The position numbers and the translations under genes were made by a program. From an uncultured Tateyamaria sp. (lineage in GTDB: Bacteria > Pseudomonadota > Alphaproteobacteria > Rhodobacterales > Rhodobacteraceae): DNA of 64,000 bases. Each line of letters starts with the position of its first letter. Positions within the stretch are counted from its first letter, which is position 1. Positions 24,789 to 33,286 of the stretch are shown in pieces. Location: assembly GCF_947503415.1 (NCBI RefSeq), contig NZ_CANNDS010000001.1:1522501-1586500 (forward strand), in the 5' to 3' direction. The notes beneath the pieces were generated by a model. The model worked only from the letters and a program-made list of their open reading frames with translations. It was not told the DNA's origin and did not search any database.

Positions 24789-26237
24789 ATGGAAATGCCT
24801 GTCCCTGATTCTGACGTGTTGTCGCGCAAGGCGCGGGTGGTGGAGCGTTTGCGCGGTGTGTTGCCAGCTGACGCCGTGATTGATGATCCGGCGCAAACGC
24901 GCGCCTATGAATGCGACGCGCTGACCGCCTATCGCTGTCCGCCCATGGTGGCTGTATTGCCGTCGACCACGGGCGAGGTTTCGGACGTGCTGCGTATTTG
25001 CCACGAAGAAGGTGTACCGGTCGTGCCACGCGGATCAGGCACGTCACTGGCCGGAGGCGCGCTGCCCACGGCCGATTGCGTTATTCTGGGCGTGGCCCGC
25101 ATGAATGACGTGATCGAGACCGACTATGACAACCGCATCATCCGCGTGCAGACGGGCCGCACCAATCTGAGCGTCACGGGCGCGGTCGAGGAGGACGGGT
25201 TCTTTTACGCCCCCGATCCGTCGAGCCAACTGGCTTGTGCCATCGCGGGCAATATCGCGATGAATTCAGGCGGGGCGCACTGTTTGAAATACGGGGTGAC
25301 CACCAACAATCTGATGGGCGTGACGCTGGTGCAGATGGACGGCACTGTGGTCGAGATTGGTGGCGCGCATCTGGATGCCGGGGGGCTCGACCTTTTGGGT
25401 GTGATCTGCGGATCAGAGGGACAGCTGGGTGTTGTGACCGAGGCGACGTTGCGCATCCTGCACAAGCCTGAAGGCGCACGGCCCGTGCTGATGGGGTTTG
25501 AAAGCGCCGAAGTGGCAGGCGCATGCGTGGCCGATATCATCAAGGCGGGTGTTCTGCCCGTGGCCATAGAGTTCATGGACAAGATGCTGATCGAGGTCTG
25601 TGAGGATTTCGCCAAGGCCGACTATCCCATGTGCAGTGCACTGCTGATCGTCGAAGTCGAAGGATCGGATGCAGAGATTGATGCGCAATTGGCGTTGATC
25701 ACGGACATTGCCAAACGCCACAATCCGGTGGCCCTGCGCGAAAGCGCGTCGACCGAGGAAAGCGCACGCATCTGGGCGGGGCGCAAAGCGGCGTTTTCGG
25801 CCATCGGGCGCATCAGCGACTACATGTGCCTCGATGGCACGATCCCTGTGTCGGAACTGCCCTATGTCCTGCGCCGCATCGGTGAAATGTCGGAAAAATA
25901 CGGCCTGCCTGTGGGCAACGTGTTTCATGCGGGCGACGGCAACATGCACCCGTTGATTTGTTATGACGCCAACAAACCCGGTGACCTCGAACTGTGCGAA
26001 GAGTTTGGTGCAGAAGTTTTGAAGCTGTGCGTTGAGGTGGGCGGTTGTCTGACCGGAGAGCATGGTGTGGGGATCGAGAAGCGTGATCTGATGACCTATC
26101 AATATGCCCCAGCCGATCTTGAGGCGCAGATGGCCGTCAAGGATGTGTTCGATGCAAGGTGGTTGTTGAACCCCGCCAAGGTGTTTCCTCTGGCCGTGTC
26201 GGAACAACGCCGTGGCGTGCAGATTGCAGCGGAGTAG
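24789..26237 (+). CDS. glcD: Glycolate oxidase subunit GlcD (FAD-linked)
   Basis: A 482-residue FAD-binding subunit of glycolate oxidase, which oxidises glycolate to glyoxylate and passes electrons through GlcF to the respiratory chain. The PP-loop flavin region includes V-V-P-R-G-S-G-T-S-L-A-G-G-A; other signs are N-I-A-M-N-S-G-G-A-H-C-L-K-Y-G-V-T, the V-F-H-A-G-D-G-N-M-H-P histidine motif and the C-terminal G-G-C-L-T-G-E-H-G-V-G. GGAGG precedes ATG 24789. It heads the glcD-glcE-membrane protein-glcF run. No GlcC-type regulator is seen. Confidence 0.96.
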   Translation: MEMPVPDSDVLSRKARVVERLRGVLPADAVIDDPAQTRAYECDALTAYRCPPMVAVLPSTTGEVSDVLRICHEEGVPVVPRGSGTSLAGGALPTADCVILGVARMNDVIETDYDNRIIRVQTGRTNLSVTGAVEEDGFFYAPDPSSQLACAIAGNIAMNSGGAHCLKYGVTTNNLMGVTLVQMDGTVVEIGGAHLDAGGLDLLGVICGSEGQLGVVTEATLRILHKPEGARPVLMGFESAEVAGACVADIIKAGVLPVAIEFMDKMLIEVCEDFAKADYPMCSALLIVEVEGSDAEIDAQLALITDIAKRHNPVALRESASTEESARIWAGRKAAFSAIGRISDYMCLDGTIPVSELPYVLRRIGEMSEKYGLPVGNVFHAGDGNMHPLICYDANKPGDLELCEEFGAEVLKLCVEVGGCLTGEHGVGIEKRDLMTYQYAPADLEAQMAVKDVFDARWLLNPAKVFPLAVSEQRRGVQIAAE

Positions 26238-26294
26238 GGGGCCAGCCCCCTCGGCCTGATGGCCTCACCCCGAAGTTTATTGGGCAAGATGAAG
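26237..26294 (+). repeat. Dispersed intergenic hairpin-plus-motif element, copy 2
   Basis: A GGGGGC-ca-GCCCCC hairpin overlapping the glcD stop is followed by a CCCCGAAGTTTATTGGGCAAG-ATGAAG motif that runs into the glcE start. The element therefore sits within the operon, between glcD and glcE, and supplies the sequence around the glcE start codon. Confidence 0.5.
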
Positions 26295-27410
26295 ATGAGC
26301 AAATTGAAGACGGAAGAGGCGATTGCGGACGCGGTTGCATCAGCGCAAGGCCCATTGGCCATTCGCGGGGGCGGTACGCGGTCTGTGGGCCGACCGGTTG
26401 TGGGTGAGGTGCTGGATGTGTCGGGCCTGTCGGGCGTGACGCTTTACGAACCGGGCGCGTTGACCATCGTGGCGCAGGCGGGCACGCCTGTGGCAGAGAT
26501 TGAGGCCACGCTGGCCGCTGAAAACCAGCGTCTTGCGTTTGAGCCATATGATTTGACGGGGCTGCTCGGAACCTCGGGTGCGTCCACAATTGGCGGGGTC
26601 ATTGCCACCAATGCCAGCGGGCCGCGCCGCATTATGGCAGGGGCCGCGCGGGACTTTGCGCTTGGCGTGCGGTTCGTCGATGGCGCAGGGCGCGTTGTCA
26701 AAAACGGTGGCCGCGTGATGAAGAATGTCACGGGGTATGATCTGGTGAAGCTGATGTGTGGATCGTGGGGCACGTTGGGCGTGCTGACCGAGGTCAGCCT
26801 GAAAGTGATGCCGTCGGTTGAAGCCGAGATGACGCTGGCCATCGACGGTCTGGACCCCTCCCGCGCCGTTGCCGCGATGAGCCAAGCCCTCGGGTCGCCC
26901 TTCGAGGTGTCGGGCGCTGCCTGGGTCGACGGGCAGGTCTGGCTGCGCCTTGAGGGGTTCGAGGCATCGGTCGCGTACCGCGCGGGCATGCTGAGATCGC
27001 TGTTGTCCGAGTTTGGTGACGCCGCTGAGGTGAACGCCGATTGGGCTACGGTTCGGGATGCAAAGCCCTTGCAGCAGGCCGACGCTGTCTGGCGCGTTTC
27101 GGTCAAGCCGGGTGACGGTCCTGCAGTGATCGCGGATGTTCCAGACGCCTGCGAGACGTTGATGGATTGGGGGGGCGGTCTGCTCTGGATCGGTCAAACC
27201 GGCGGTGGCAGTGCGGCCACACATGAGCGCCTGCAGGCGCAGGTGGCTGCACTTGGTGGCCATGCAACGTTGATCAAGGGGCCGGAGGACGTTCGCGCCG
27301 CCGTGCCCGTATTCCAACCCGAAGCCCCGGGCGTGGCGGCCTTGACCGCGGCATTGCGGCAGAGGTTTGACCCGCAGGGCATCCTGAACCCCGGATTGAT
27401 GGCGGCCTGA
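26289..27410 (+). CDS. glcE: Glycolate oxidase subunit GlcE (FAD-binding)
   Basis: A protein of about 373 residues, shorter than GlcD and with a reduced FAD domain: A-I-R-G-G-G-T-R-S-V-G, then G-T-S-G-A-S-T-I-G-G-V-I-A-T-N-A-S-G-P-R-R and V-M-K-N-V-T-G-Y-D-L-V-K-L-M-C-G-S-W-G-T-L. It forms the middle subunit of the glycolate oxidase complex. Starts at 26289 and 26295 are both possible. The region around the start is formed by the dispersed intergenic element, so it has no ordinary Shine-Dalgarno. Its stop overlaps the next start (TGATG). Confidence 0.94.
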   Translation: MKMSKLKTEEAIADAVASAQGPLAIRGGGTRSVGRPVVGEVLDVSGLSGVTLYEPGALTIVAQAGTPVAEIEATLAAENQRLAFEPYDLTGLLGTSGASTIGGVIATNASGPRRIMAGAARDFALGVRFVDGAGRVVKNGGRVMKNVTGYDLVKLMCGSWGTLGVLTEVSLKVMPSVEAEMTLAIDGLDPSRAVAAMSQALGSPFEVSGAAWVDGQVWLRLEGFEASVAYRAGMLRSLLSEFGDAAEVNADWATVRDAKPLQQADAVWRVSVKPGDGPAVIADVPDACETLMDWGGGLLWIGQTGGGSAATHERLQAQVAALGGHATLIKGPEDVRAAVPVFQPEAPGVAALTAALRQRFDPQGILNPGLMAA

Positions 27411-27763
27411 TGATCCTGACCCTGTTCCTGATGGCCTTTGTCGTTGGTCCTGCCTTGTTTTTTGCGCTGGATCGCATGGTATCGCGGCATTGGCCGCTGG
27501 CTTTGATCGCATTTATCCTTGTTCTCGCCAGCTTTGTCCTGCGCAGCGATGCGCGCCTTGTCCTCAGTTTCGAGGAGACGGGCGCTGTTCTGAGCGTGGT
27601 CTTTATCTGGCTGGCGTGGGTGCTGGTGATGGCACTTGTATCGCGCGCGTTGAAGCAGGGGTTCCCCTCGGTCCGGGCGGGGCGGTTGATCCGTATCGCA
27701 TGCGCAATGGGCACCACGGTGCCATGGTTCGGCTTTGCCGCAGCTCAAATGATGGCGAGATAG
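27410..27763 (+). CDS. Small four-helix membrane protein between glcE and glcF
   Basis: A 117-residue hydrophobic protein with four likely transmembrane segments (residues about 2-20, 27-44, 58-80 and 92-112). It is coupled to glcE by TGATG and ends one base before glcF, so it is clearly part of the glycolate oxidase operon. The classic operon has glcD-glcE-glcF contiguous. A membrane anchor or a transporter-like accessory for the complex is possible but unproven. No family recognised. Confidence 0.75.
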   Translation: MILTLFLMAFVVGPALFFALDRMVSRHWPLALIAFILVLASFVLRSDARLVLSFEETGAVLSVVFIWLAWVLVMALVSRALKQGFPSVRAGRLIRIACAMGTTVPWFGFAAAQMMAR

Positions 27764-27764
27764 A

Positions 27765-29078
27765 ATGCAAACCACCTTTACTCCCGAGCAATTGACCGAT
27801 CCGCAGATCGAACGGTCCAACGAGATCCTGCGCAATTGCGTGCATTGCGGGTTCTGCACTGCGACGTGCCCCACGTATCAGGTGCTGGGCGATGAGTTGG
27901 ACAGCCCGCGCGGGCGTATTTACCTGATCAAGGACATGCTCGAAAACGACCGGGTTCCGGATGAGAAAGTGGTCAAACATATCGACCGTTGCCTGTCGTG
28001 TCTGGCGTGCATGTCCACGTGCCCGTCAGGTGTGCACTATATACATCTGGTCGATCATGCGCGCGAGTATATCGAGAACCGGTACAAACGTCCCTTCACC
28101 GATCGTGCCTTGCGCTGGATCCTGGCCCGTATCCTGCCCTATCCCATGCGCTTTCGTGTGGCGTTGCTGGGGGCCAAGATGGGACGCCCGTTCGCGCGAT
28201 TGATGCCGGACGCGCGGTTGCGCGCGATGCTTGAGATGGCGCCGGATCACATTCCGCCCGTCAGCCGCAATGACGACCCGCAAAGCTTTGCGCCCTTGGC
28301 CGAGAAGAAGATGCGCGTGGCCCTGATGACCGGTTGTGCCCAAAAGGCGCTGAACACGGATATCAACGATGCGACCATCCGCTTGCTCACCCGGCTGGGC
28401 TGCGAAGTGGTGGTGGCGGAGGGGGCCGGGTGCTGCGGTGCGCTGACCCACCACATGGGCAAGGCAAGCGAGAGCCACGCGACGGCGGCCAAGAACATCA
28501 AGGCTTGGGCGGCAGAGATGGATGGCAAGGGGCTGGATGCTATTGTCGTGAACACGTCCGGCTGCGGCACCACGGTCAAGGATTACGGGCACATGTTCCG
28601 CAATGATCCTCTGGCTGACGATGCCGCGCGCGTGGCCGGTATCGCCATGGATGTGAGCGAGGTCCTGATGAAGTTGGACCTGCCCGAGGGCGACACGAAG
28701 GGCATGACAATCGCCTACCATGCCGCTTGTTCGTTGCAGCATGGCCAGCAGATCAAGACGTTTCCCAAGGACCTTCTGAAACGCGCGGGCTATACCGTGG
28801 TTGAGCCTGCTGACAGCCATCTTTGTTGTGGATCTGCAGGGACTTACAACCTGATGCAGCCCGAGATTTCCAAGCAGTTGAAAGAGCGTAAGGTGCGGAC
28901 ATTGCAGGCCAGGAACCCGGATATCATTGCCGCGGGCAACATTGGGTGCATGATGCAGATCGGGTCCGCCGCCGGTGTGCCTGTGGTGCATACGGTGGAG
29001 CTTCTGGATTGGTCGACAGGTGGCCCGCGTCCACCCGCGTTGGACCGGCACCCAAGCGACGTGCCCATTTTACGTTAA
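27765..29078 (+). CDS. glcF: Glycolate oxidase iron-sulphur subunit GlcF
   Basis: A 437-residue subunit with two [4Fe-4S] ferredoxin motifs at Cys25/28/31/35 (C-V-H-C-G-F-C-T-A-T-C-P) and Cys76/79/82/86 (C-L-S-C-L-A-C-M-S-T-C-P). The C-terminal half has two CCG cysteine-rich domains (G-A-G-C-C-G-A-L and H-L-C-C-G-S-A-G) typical of HdrB/GlcF-like electron carriers. It passes electrons from GlcDE to the quinone pool at the inner membrane. Last gene of the operon. Confidence 0.96.
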   Translation: MQTTFTPEQLTDPQIERSNEILRNCVHCGFCTATCPTYQVLGDELDSPRGRIYLIKDMLENDRVPDEKVVKHIDRCLSCLACMSTCPSGVHYIHLVDHAREYIENRYKRPFTDRALRWILARILPYPMRFRVALLGAKMGRPFARLMPDARLRAMLEMAPDHIPPVSRNDDPQSFAPLAEKKMRVALMTGCAQKALNTDINDATIRLLTRLGCEVVVAEGAGCCGALTHHMGKASESHATAAKNIKAWAAEMDGKGLDAIVVNTSGCGTTVKDYGHMFRNDPLADDAARVAGIAMDVSEVLMKLDLPEGDTKGMTIAYHAACSLQHGQQIKTFPKDLLKRAGYTVVEPADSHLCCGSAGTYNLMQPEISKQLKERKVRTLQARNPDIIAAGNIGCMMQIGSAAGVPVVHTVELLDWSTGGPRPPALDRHPSDVPILR

Positions 29079-29148
29079 ATTCGACGCGTGCCCTAATTTT
29101 GCCGCCATTCGATCCTAAACCGGACAGACCCTTGGGATCGGAGATTTC

Positions 29149-29949
29149 GTGCATATGCGCCGATGGATGGCCCTCTTCATAGCGGCGCTGGCGATAGCGT
29201 CGGGTGCGATTGCACAGGATGCGCAATTACGGCGTCTGGAGTCAGGCGCTGATGCCGCCGGGTGGGAGGCCGTCGGGCGGCTCAACATCGGTGGCACGGG
29301 CTTTTGCACCGGTGCCTTGATCGCATCCAATCTGGTGCTGACGGCGGGACATTGCCTCTTTGACAAGGCGACAGGTGAGCGGATCGATCACACCCGGGTC
29401 GAATTTCTGGCGGGCTGGCGCAATGGCCGCGCCTCTGCCTATCGGAACGTGCGCCGGGCCGTGATCCATCCCGATTATGCCCATGCCGGGCACGCAAGTT
29501 CCGAAGGTGTGCGCAACGATTTGGCGCTGCTGGAGCTGAACCATCCCATCCGCAACGGCAAAATCATTCCGTTTGAAACCGCAGCCCGCCCACGCCGTGG
29601 CGCTAAAGTGGGCGTTGTCAGTTACGGCACCGGCAGGTCCGAAGCCCCGTCCCTGCAAGAATTGTGCAGCGTGCTGGCGCAACAGGATGGTCTGTTGGTC
29701 ACGTCCTGTTCTGTCGAATTCGGCAGCTCGGGCGCACCGATCTTTGTCATCGATCAAGGCCGGGCACAGATCGTGTCCGTGGTCTCTGCCAAGGCTGAAG
29801 TCGAAGGGAAAGCCGTTTCTCTGGGGACATCGCTTGGTGCGCCACTTGCACGACTGCAAGCCGAACTTGTGGCACAGCGTGATGATGTGAGCCCTCGAAT
29901 CTCTGGCGGAACCCGCCGGGACACAGGGGCGAAATTTATCAAACCATGA
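29149..29949 (+). CDS. Trypsin-like serine protease (first of a tandem pair)
   Basis: A 266-residue secreted S1-family protein: signal peptide (W-M-A-L-F-I-A-A-L-A-I-A-S-G-A-I-A-Q), then a protease domain with His68 in L-T-A-G-H-C, Asp124 in N-D-L-A-L-L-E and Ser194 in F-G-S-S-G-A-P. The catalytic loop is GSSGAP where trypsin has GDSGGP, which places it with bacterial trypsin-like proteins of altered oxyanion loop. GTG 29149 is 5 nt from a GGAG; ATG 29155 is the alternative. It overlaps its paralogue by 4 nt. Confidence 0.87.
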   Translation: MHMRRWMALFIAALAIASGAIAQDAQLRRLESGADAAGWEAVGRLNIGGTGFCTGALIASNLVLTAGHCLFDKATGERIDHTRVEFLAGWRNGRASAYRNVRRAVIHPDYAHAGHASSEGVRNDLALLELNHPIRNGKIIPFETAARPRRGAKVGVVSYGTGRSEAPSLQELCSVLAQQDGLLVTSCSVEFGSSGAPIFVIDQGRAQIVSVVSAKAEVEGKAVSLGTSLGAPLARLQAELVAQRDDVSPRISGGTRRDTGAKFIKP

Positions 29950-30749
29950 GGGCGTTGGCGCTGATCCTGGCCCTTTTGGCCGCCCCTTGGGCGCAGGCGC
30001 AAACCTCGCAACTGCGCTCGCTCGACACTGATTATTCTGCGGCCAGTTGGAAAGCGGTGGGGCGTATCGACTTTGATGGCCGCGCCTTTTGTTCCGGCAC
30101 TTTGATTGCCCGTGATCTGGTTCTGACGGCTGCACATTGCCTGTATAAACCGGGTACGAATACGCTTTGGCCAGCGGACACCATTCGTTTCAGCGCAGGT
30201 TTCCGGGATGGACGCGCCGTTGCGACGCGGCGGGCCGCAGATGCCGCCGCACATTCCAGGTTCGATGCAGTGGCTGCTTTGACAGCCACGAACGCATCCT
30301 ATGATGTTGGTCTGATCAGGCTGTCTGAGCCCATTTCCACCTTCGATGTGCCGCCATTCTATGTCCATGACGGGCGGGTTACGCCGGGGCCGGTGAGCGT
30401 TGTCAGCTATGGCCGCGGGCGGGCAACCACTCAGTCGCGGCAAAAGGAATGCCAGATGCTTGGCCGCTCCAGTGATACCATGGTGTTCGATTGCGATGTG
30501 ACCTTCGGGTCGTCTGGCGCGCCAGTTTTCACGCATCGGAACGGGCGGGGTCAGATCATGTCCGTGATCTCTGGCATGGTCGAAGTCGACGGTCAGAAAC
30601 GCTCCATTGGGATGGTGCTGCCCGCACGCGTGACCGAGGTGAAACGCCAGATGCGCATGCAGGTGGCTCCACCTGTGGCGCAAGTCCGGCGCATCACCGT
30701 GGGTGGTGGCAAGCGGTCCAATACGGGTGCGAAATTCGTTCGGCCCTAG
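29946..30749 (+). CDS. Trypsin-like serine protease (second of a tandem pair)
   Basis: A 267-residue paralogue of the preceding gene with the same plan: a signal peptide ending A-Q-A-Q, His64 in T-A-A-H-C, Asp120 in S-Y-D-V-G-L-I and Ser190 in F-G-S-S-G-A-P. Both end with a similar tail (T-G-A-K-F-I/V-K/R-P). The pair evidently arose by tandem duplication with later divergence. The ATG sits in an ATGA junction with the first copy. Targets unknown; periplasmic or extracellular. Confidence 0.87.
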   Translation: MRALALILALLAAPWAQAQTSQLRSLDTDYSAASWKAVGRIDFDGRAFCSGTLIARDLVLTAAHCLYKPGTNTLWPADTIRFSAGFRDGRAVATRRAADAAAHSRFDAVAALTATNASYDVGLIRLSEPISTFDVPPFYVHDGRVTPGPVSVVSYGRGRATTQSRQKECQMLGRSSDTMVFDCDVTFGSSGAPVFTHRNGRGQIMSVISGMVEVDGQKRSIGMVLPARVTEVKRQMRMQVAPPVAQVRRITVGGGKRSNTGAKFVRP

Positions 30750-30753
30750 GGGT

Positions 30754-30783
30754 CTTGAACGGCCAAAAATCCTCACCACATTA
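30754..30783 (+). promoter_or_regulatory. Candidate heat-shock (RpoH-type) promoter for hsp20
   Basis: CTTGAA is followed after 16 nt by CCACATTA, close to the RpoH pattern CTTGAA(A) and CCCCATNT at the expected distance. It lies 97 nt upstream of the Hsp20 gene. The match is by eye, with two mismatches in the -10 part. Confidence 0.45.
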
Positions 30784-30879
30784 CTGTCATCGGATGCCCG
30801 AATGGGGTCCGACCATAGCAACCATGCGGGTTTGTCCGAACCGGAAAGCCCGCCGTTAATCGCTCAAGATGAGGATGAC

Positions 30880-31344
30880 ATGCGTACATACGACTTTGCA
30901 CCGCTTTACCGCGCAACCGTTGGCTTTGACCAAATCGCTGACCTGATGGACCGGGTCACTGCGACAGAAGGCAACGCAAACAGCTACCCCCCTTACAACA
31001 TCGAAAAGACCGACGATGATGCGTATCGCATCTCGATTGCCGTTGCCGGCTTCTCGGACGCTGACCTTGGTGTCGAGGTCAAGGAAAAGAGCCTGATCGT
31101 TTCGGCCAAGAAAGCCGAAGGCGAGGACAAGACCTACCTCCACCGTGGCATCGCAACCCGCGCGTTTGAACGCCGGTTCCATCTGGCCGACCACGTGGTC
31201 GTGACCGGTGCGTCCCATGTGGACGGCATGCTGCATATCGATCTGGTCAAGGAAGTTCCCGAGGCCCTGAAGCCCCGCCGCATCGAAATTGCCAACCAAA
31301 AGGCGATTGAGACCGACGTGGTTGACGCCAAGGCCGTGAACTAA
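30880..31344 (+). CDS. Hsp20 family small heat-shock protein (IbpA-like)
   Basis: A 154-residue alpha-crystallin-domain chaperone. The class A start M-R-T-Y-D-F-A-P-L-Y-R-A-T-V-G-F-D, the P-P-Y-N-I-E-K core opening, I-A-V-A-G-F and the R-x-F-x-L motif (F-E-R-R-F-H-L-A-D-H-V) are IbpA-like. Such proteins hold denatured proteins for DnaK/ClpB refolding. GAGGAT precedes the ATG. A heat-shock-type promoter lies upstream and a strong intrinsic terminator follows, so it is a monocistronic unit. Confidence 0.93.
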   Translation: MRTYDFAPLYRATVGFDQIADLMDRVTATEGNANSYPPYNIEKTDDDAYRISIAVAGFSDADLGVEVKEKSLIVSAKKAEGEDKTYLHRGIATRAFERRFHLADHVVVTGASHVDGMLHIDLVKEVPEALKPRRIEIANQKAIETDVVDAKAVN

Positions 31345-31370
31345 GTCCGACACCCTCCCTGTTGGATGGA

Positions 31371-31400
31371 CCCGGGATGCGAAGGCATCCCGGGTTTTTT
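31371..31400 (+). terminator. Intrinsic terminator of hsp20
   Basis: A perfect 10-bp stem (CCCGGGATGC with GCATCCCGGG), a GAAG tetraloop and a run of six T. It lies 26 nt after the hsp20 stop. Confidence 0.93.
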
Positions 31401-31472
31401 CGTGCGCAACTGATCCAGCGCAAGGACATGAAGCGGCCATTATGTTCCGATCCGCGCGAAAGGGGACGGACC

Positions 31473-31982
31473 ATGGCCGCAGACAACAAGCACGACCTTG
31501 TCGCTGTAACCGAAAAGGAATTTGGCAAGCTGGAGAGGCTGATCGCCTCCCTTGAGCCAGACATCGCGATGAAGACGCTGGAGGATGACACCTGCATCAA
31601 GGATATCATCGGCCACCGCGCCCATTGGATCGAATTGTTTCTGGGCTGGTATGCCGATGGGCAAGCGGGCAAACCTGTGTTCTTCCCTGCCGAGGGGTAC
31701 AAGTGGAACGACTTGAAACGGTACAATGCCGACCTGCGCCAACGGCAGGCGGATCTGGATTGGCCTGATGCGGTGGCGCTTCTGCGGGACAACCATGCGC
31801 GGCTTACGTCCTTTATCGCCGATCAATCGGATGACACGCTCTATGGTGGCCCGATGAAGGGGGCGAACAACGCGTGGACGCCCGGGCGTTGGGCCGAAGC
31901 GGCTGGTGCAAGCCACTATCGGTCCGCTTCAAAGTTCATTCGTGCCGCCACACGGGCGCTGGCCCGAGGCGTCGCGTCCTAG
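31473..31982 (+). CDS. ClbS/DfsB-family four-helix-bundle protein (DUF1706)
   Basis: A 169-residue protein resembling the ClbS/DfsB family: an N-terminal helix with L-V-A-V-T-E-K-E-F, a conserved H-R-A-H-W-I-E-L-F-L-G-W-Y, and a later S-H-Y-R-S-A-S-K-F. ClbS hydrolyses the colibactin warhead in producers; most other members have no known substrate. ATG 31473 has AAGGGG upstream. Its TAG stop shares the palindrome CTAG with the stop of the convergent Hsp70-like gene. Confidence 0.82.
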   Translation: MAADNKHDLVAVTEKEFGKLERLIASLEPDIAMKTLEDDTCIKDIIGHRAHWIELFLGWYADGQAGKPVFFPAEGYKWNDLKRYNADLRQRQADLDWPDAVALLRDNHARLTSFIADQSDDTLYGGPMKGANNAWTPGRWAEAAGASHYRSASKFIRAATRALARGVAS

Positions 31983-33217
31983 CGACTTGCCGCAATTGCC
32001 AACCCGTCAGCCACGGCTGTGAACACCTCGGAAAACGAATGTTTGGCGGTTGGGAACAGATCGCCCATCGTGTCCGTGACCATCGACATCAGGCTTGAGC
32101 CTCCGACATAGATCACCTGATCGATCCCATCGGCATCCACGCCCGCCATCTCCAATGCCTCGGCCACACCTTTCCGCAATGCGGCTGCATGTGGCTCAAG
32201 GATGCCCCGCAACGCAGAGGCGGGCACAGCTGCCGACAGCCCTCGGGCCACCTCATCCAGTGCAATCACCGCATCCTCCCGTCCTGAATTTGCGTCAATC
32301 TTGCCCTGTTCGACGGCAAAGGCAACGTCATGACCCAGTTCGTTCTCAAGCACCGTCTCAAGGCGTCCCATCTTGCCCGGCTCTTCCGCCAATTGCGCCA
32401 TGTCGCGTGCCATGCGCCGGGTCTTGGCCGTGTAGAGGAACGGGATTTTCTCCCACGTGGCGAGATCGTTGAAGATTGCCTTGGGCGCGGGCAGCGTGCC
32501 GGGGCCGATGGCGTTGCGGATCAGCGTGCCCGCCCCGAAATGGGGCATGACACGGTCGATGCTGATGGACCGGTCAAAGTCTGTGCCCCCGATGCGCACA
32601 CCGTGATTGGCAAGGATCGTGACCCCGTCATTGCCGGTGCGGAACACCGAAAAGTCCGACGTACCACCGCCGATATCCACGATCAGACCCGTGGCGCCGG
32701 GGTGATCCAACGCGCCGCTTGCAATGGCCGCGGCTTCGGGTTCCGGCAGGAAGGACACGCCCTTGAACCCGGCCGCCAGATAACAGGCGCGCAAGTCCGC
32801 TTCTGCCTGGGCCTCACGCGGATCATCTGTGCCGTGAAACACCACGGGTCGCCCCGACAGGGCATGGTCAAAGCTGTGCCCGGCCTCCGCTTCGGCGCGC
32901 TTTTTCACCTCGGCCAAGAAGCGCCCGATGATGTCCACAAAGGTCATCCGCGTGTTCAGCAACTGCCGCTTTTCGTGCATGATCGACGTGCCCAGCACCC
33001 GCTTGAGCGCGCGCATGAACCGCCCTTCGATCCCGTCAAGAAGTGCGGCATTCGCTGGATGCCCCATCAGCATCTTGCGCGCGTCATAGTCAAAGAACAC
33101 GGCCGTCGGCAGCGTTGTCTGCCCCGGTGCCATGGTCACAAGATGCGGCTTGCCGTCCCGGACATAGCCCGCAGCCGAGTTGGAGGTGCCGAAATCAATG
33201 CCCAAAACCTGTGCCAT
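31979..33217 (-). CDS. Short Hsp70-family protein (YegD-like, no substrate-binding domain)
   Basis: A 412-residue actin-fold ATPase: phosphate-1 motif I-D-F-G-T-S-N-S, phosphate-2 V-D-I-G-G-G-T-S-D-F-S and adenosine motif Y-V-G-G-S-S-L-M. DnaK runs to about 640 residues; here the protein ends after the nucleotide-binding domain, so the peptide-binding domain and lid are missing. That architecture matches E. coli YegD, whose function is unclear. It sits convergent to the DfsB-like gene and close to hsp20, but no shared regulation is visible. Confidence 0.88.
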   Translation of the reverse strand: MAQVLGIDFGTSNSAAGYVRDGKPHLVTMAPGQTTLPTAVFFDYDARKMLMGHPANAALLDGIEGRFMRALKRVLGTSIMHEKRQLLNTRMTFVDIIGRFLAEVKKRAEAEAGHSFDHALSGRPVVFHGTDDPREAQAEADLRACYLAAGFKGVSFLPEPEAAAIASGALDHPGATGLIVDIGGGTSDFSVFRTGNDGVTILANHGVRIGGTDFDRSISIDRVMPHFGAGTLIRNAIGPGTLPAPKAIFNDLATWEKIPFLYTAKTRRMARDMAQLAEEPGKMGRLETVLENELGHDVAFAVEQGKIDANSGREDAVIALDEVARGLSAAVPASALRGILEPHAAALRKGVAEALEMAGVDADGIDQVIYVGGSSLMSMVTDTMGDLFPTAKHSFSEVFTAVADGLAIAASR

Positions 33218-33286
33218 GACGCGCCCTCGTGCCGCTGCGGAAAGGCGCGGGGTTTAGGCGCGCGGGACGGTCGCGTCAACCGTCCA

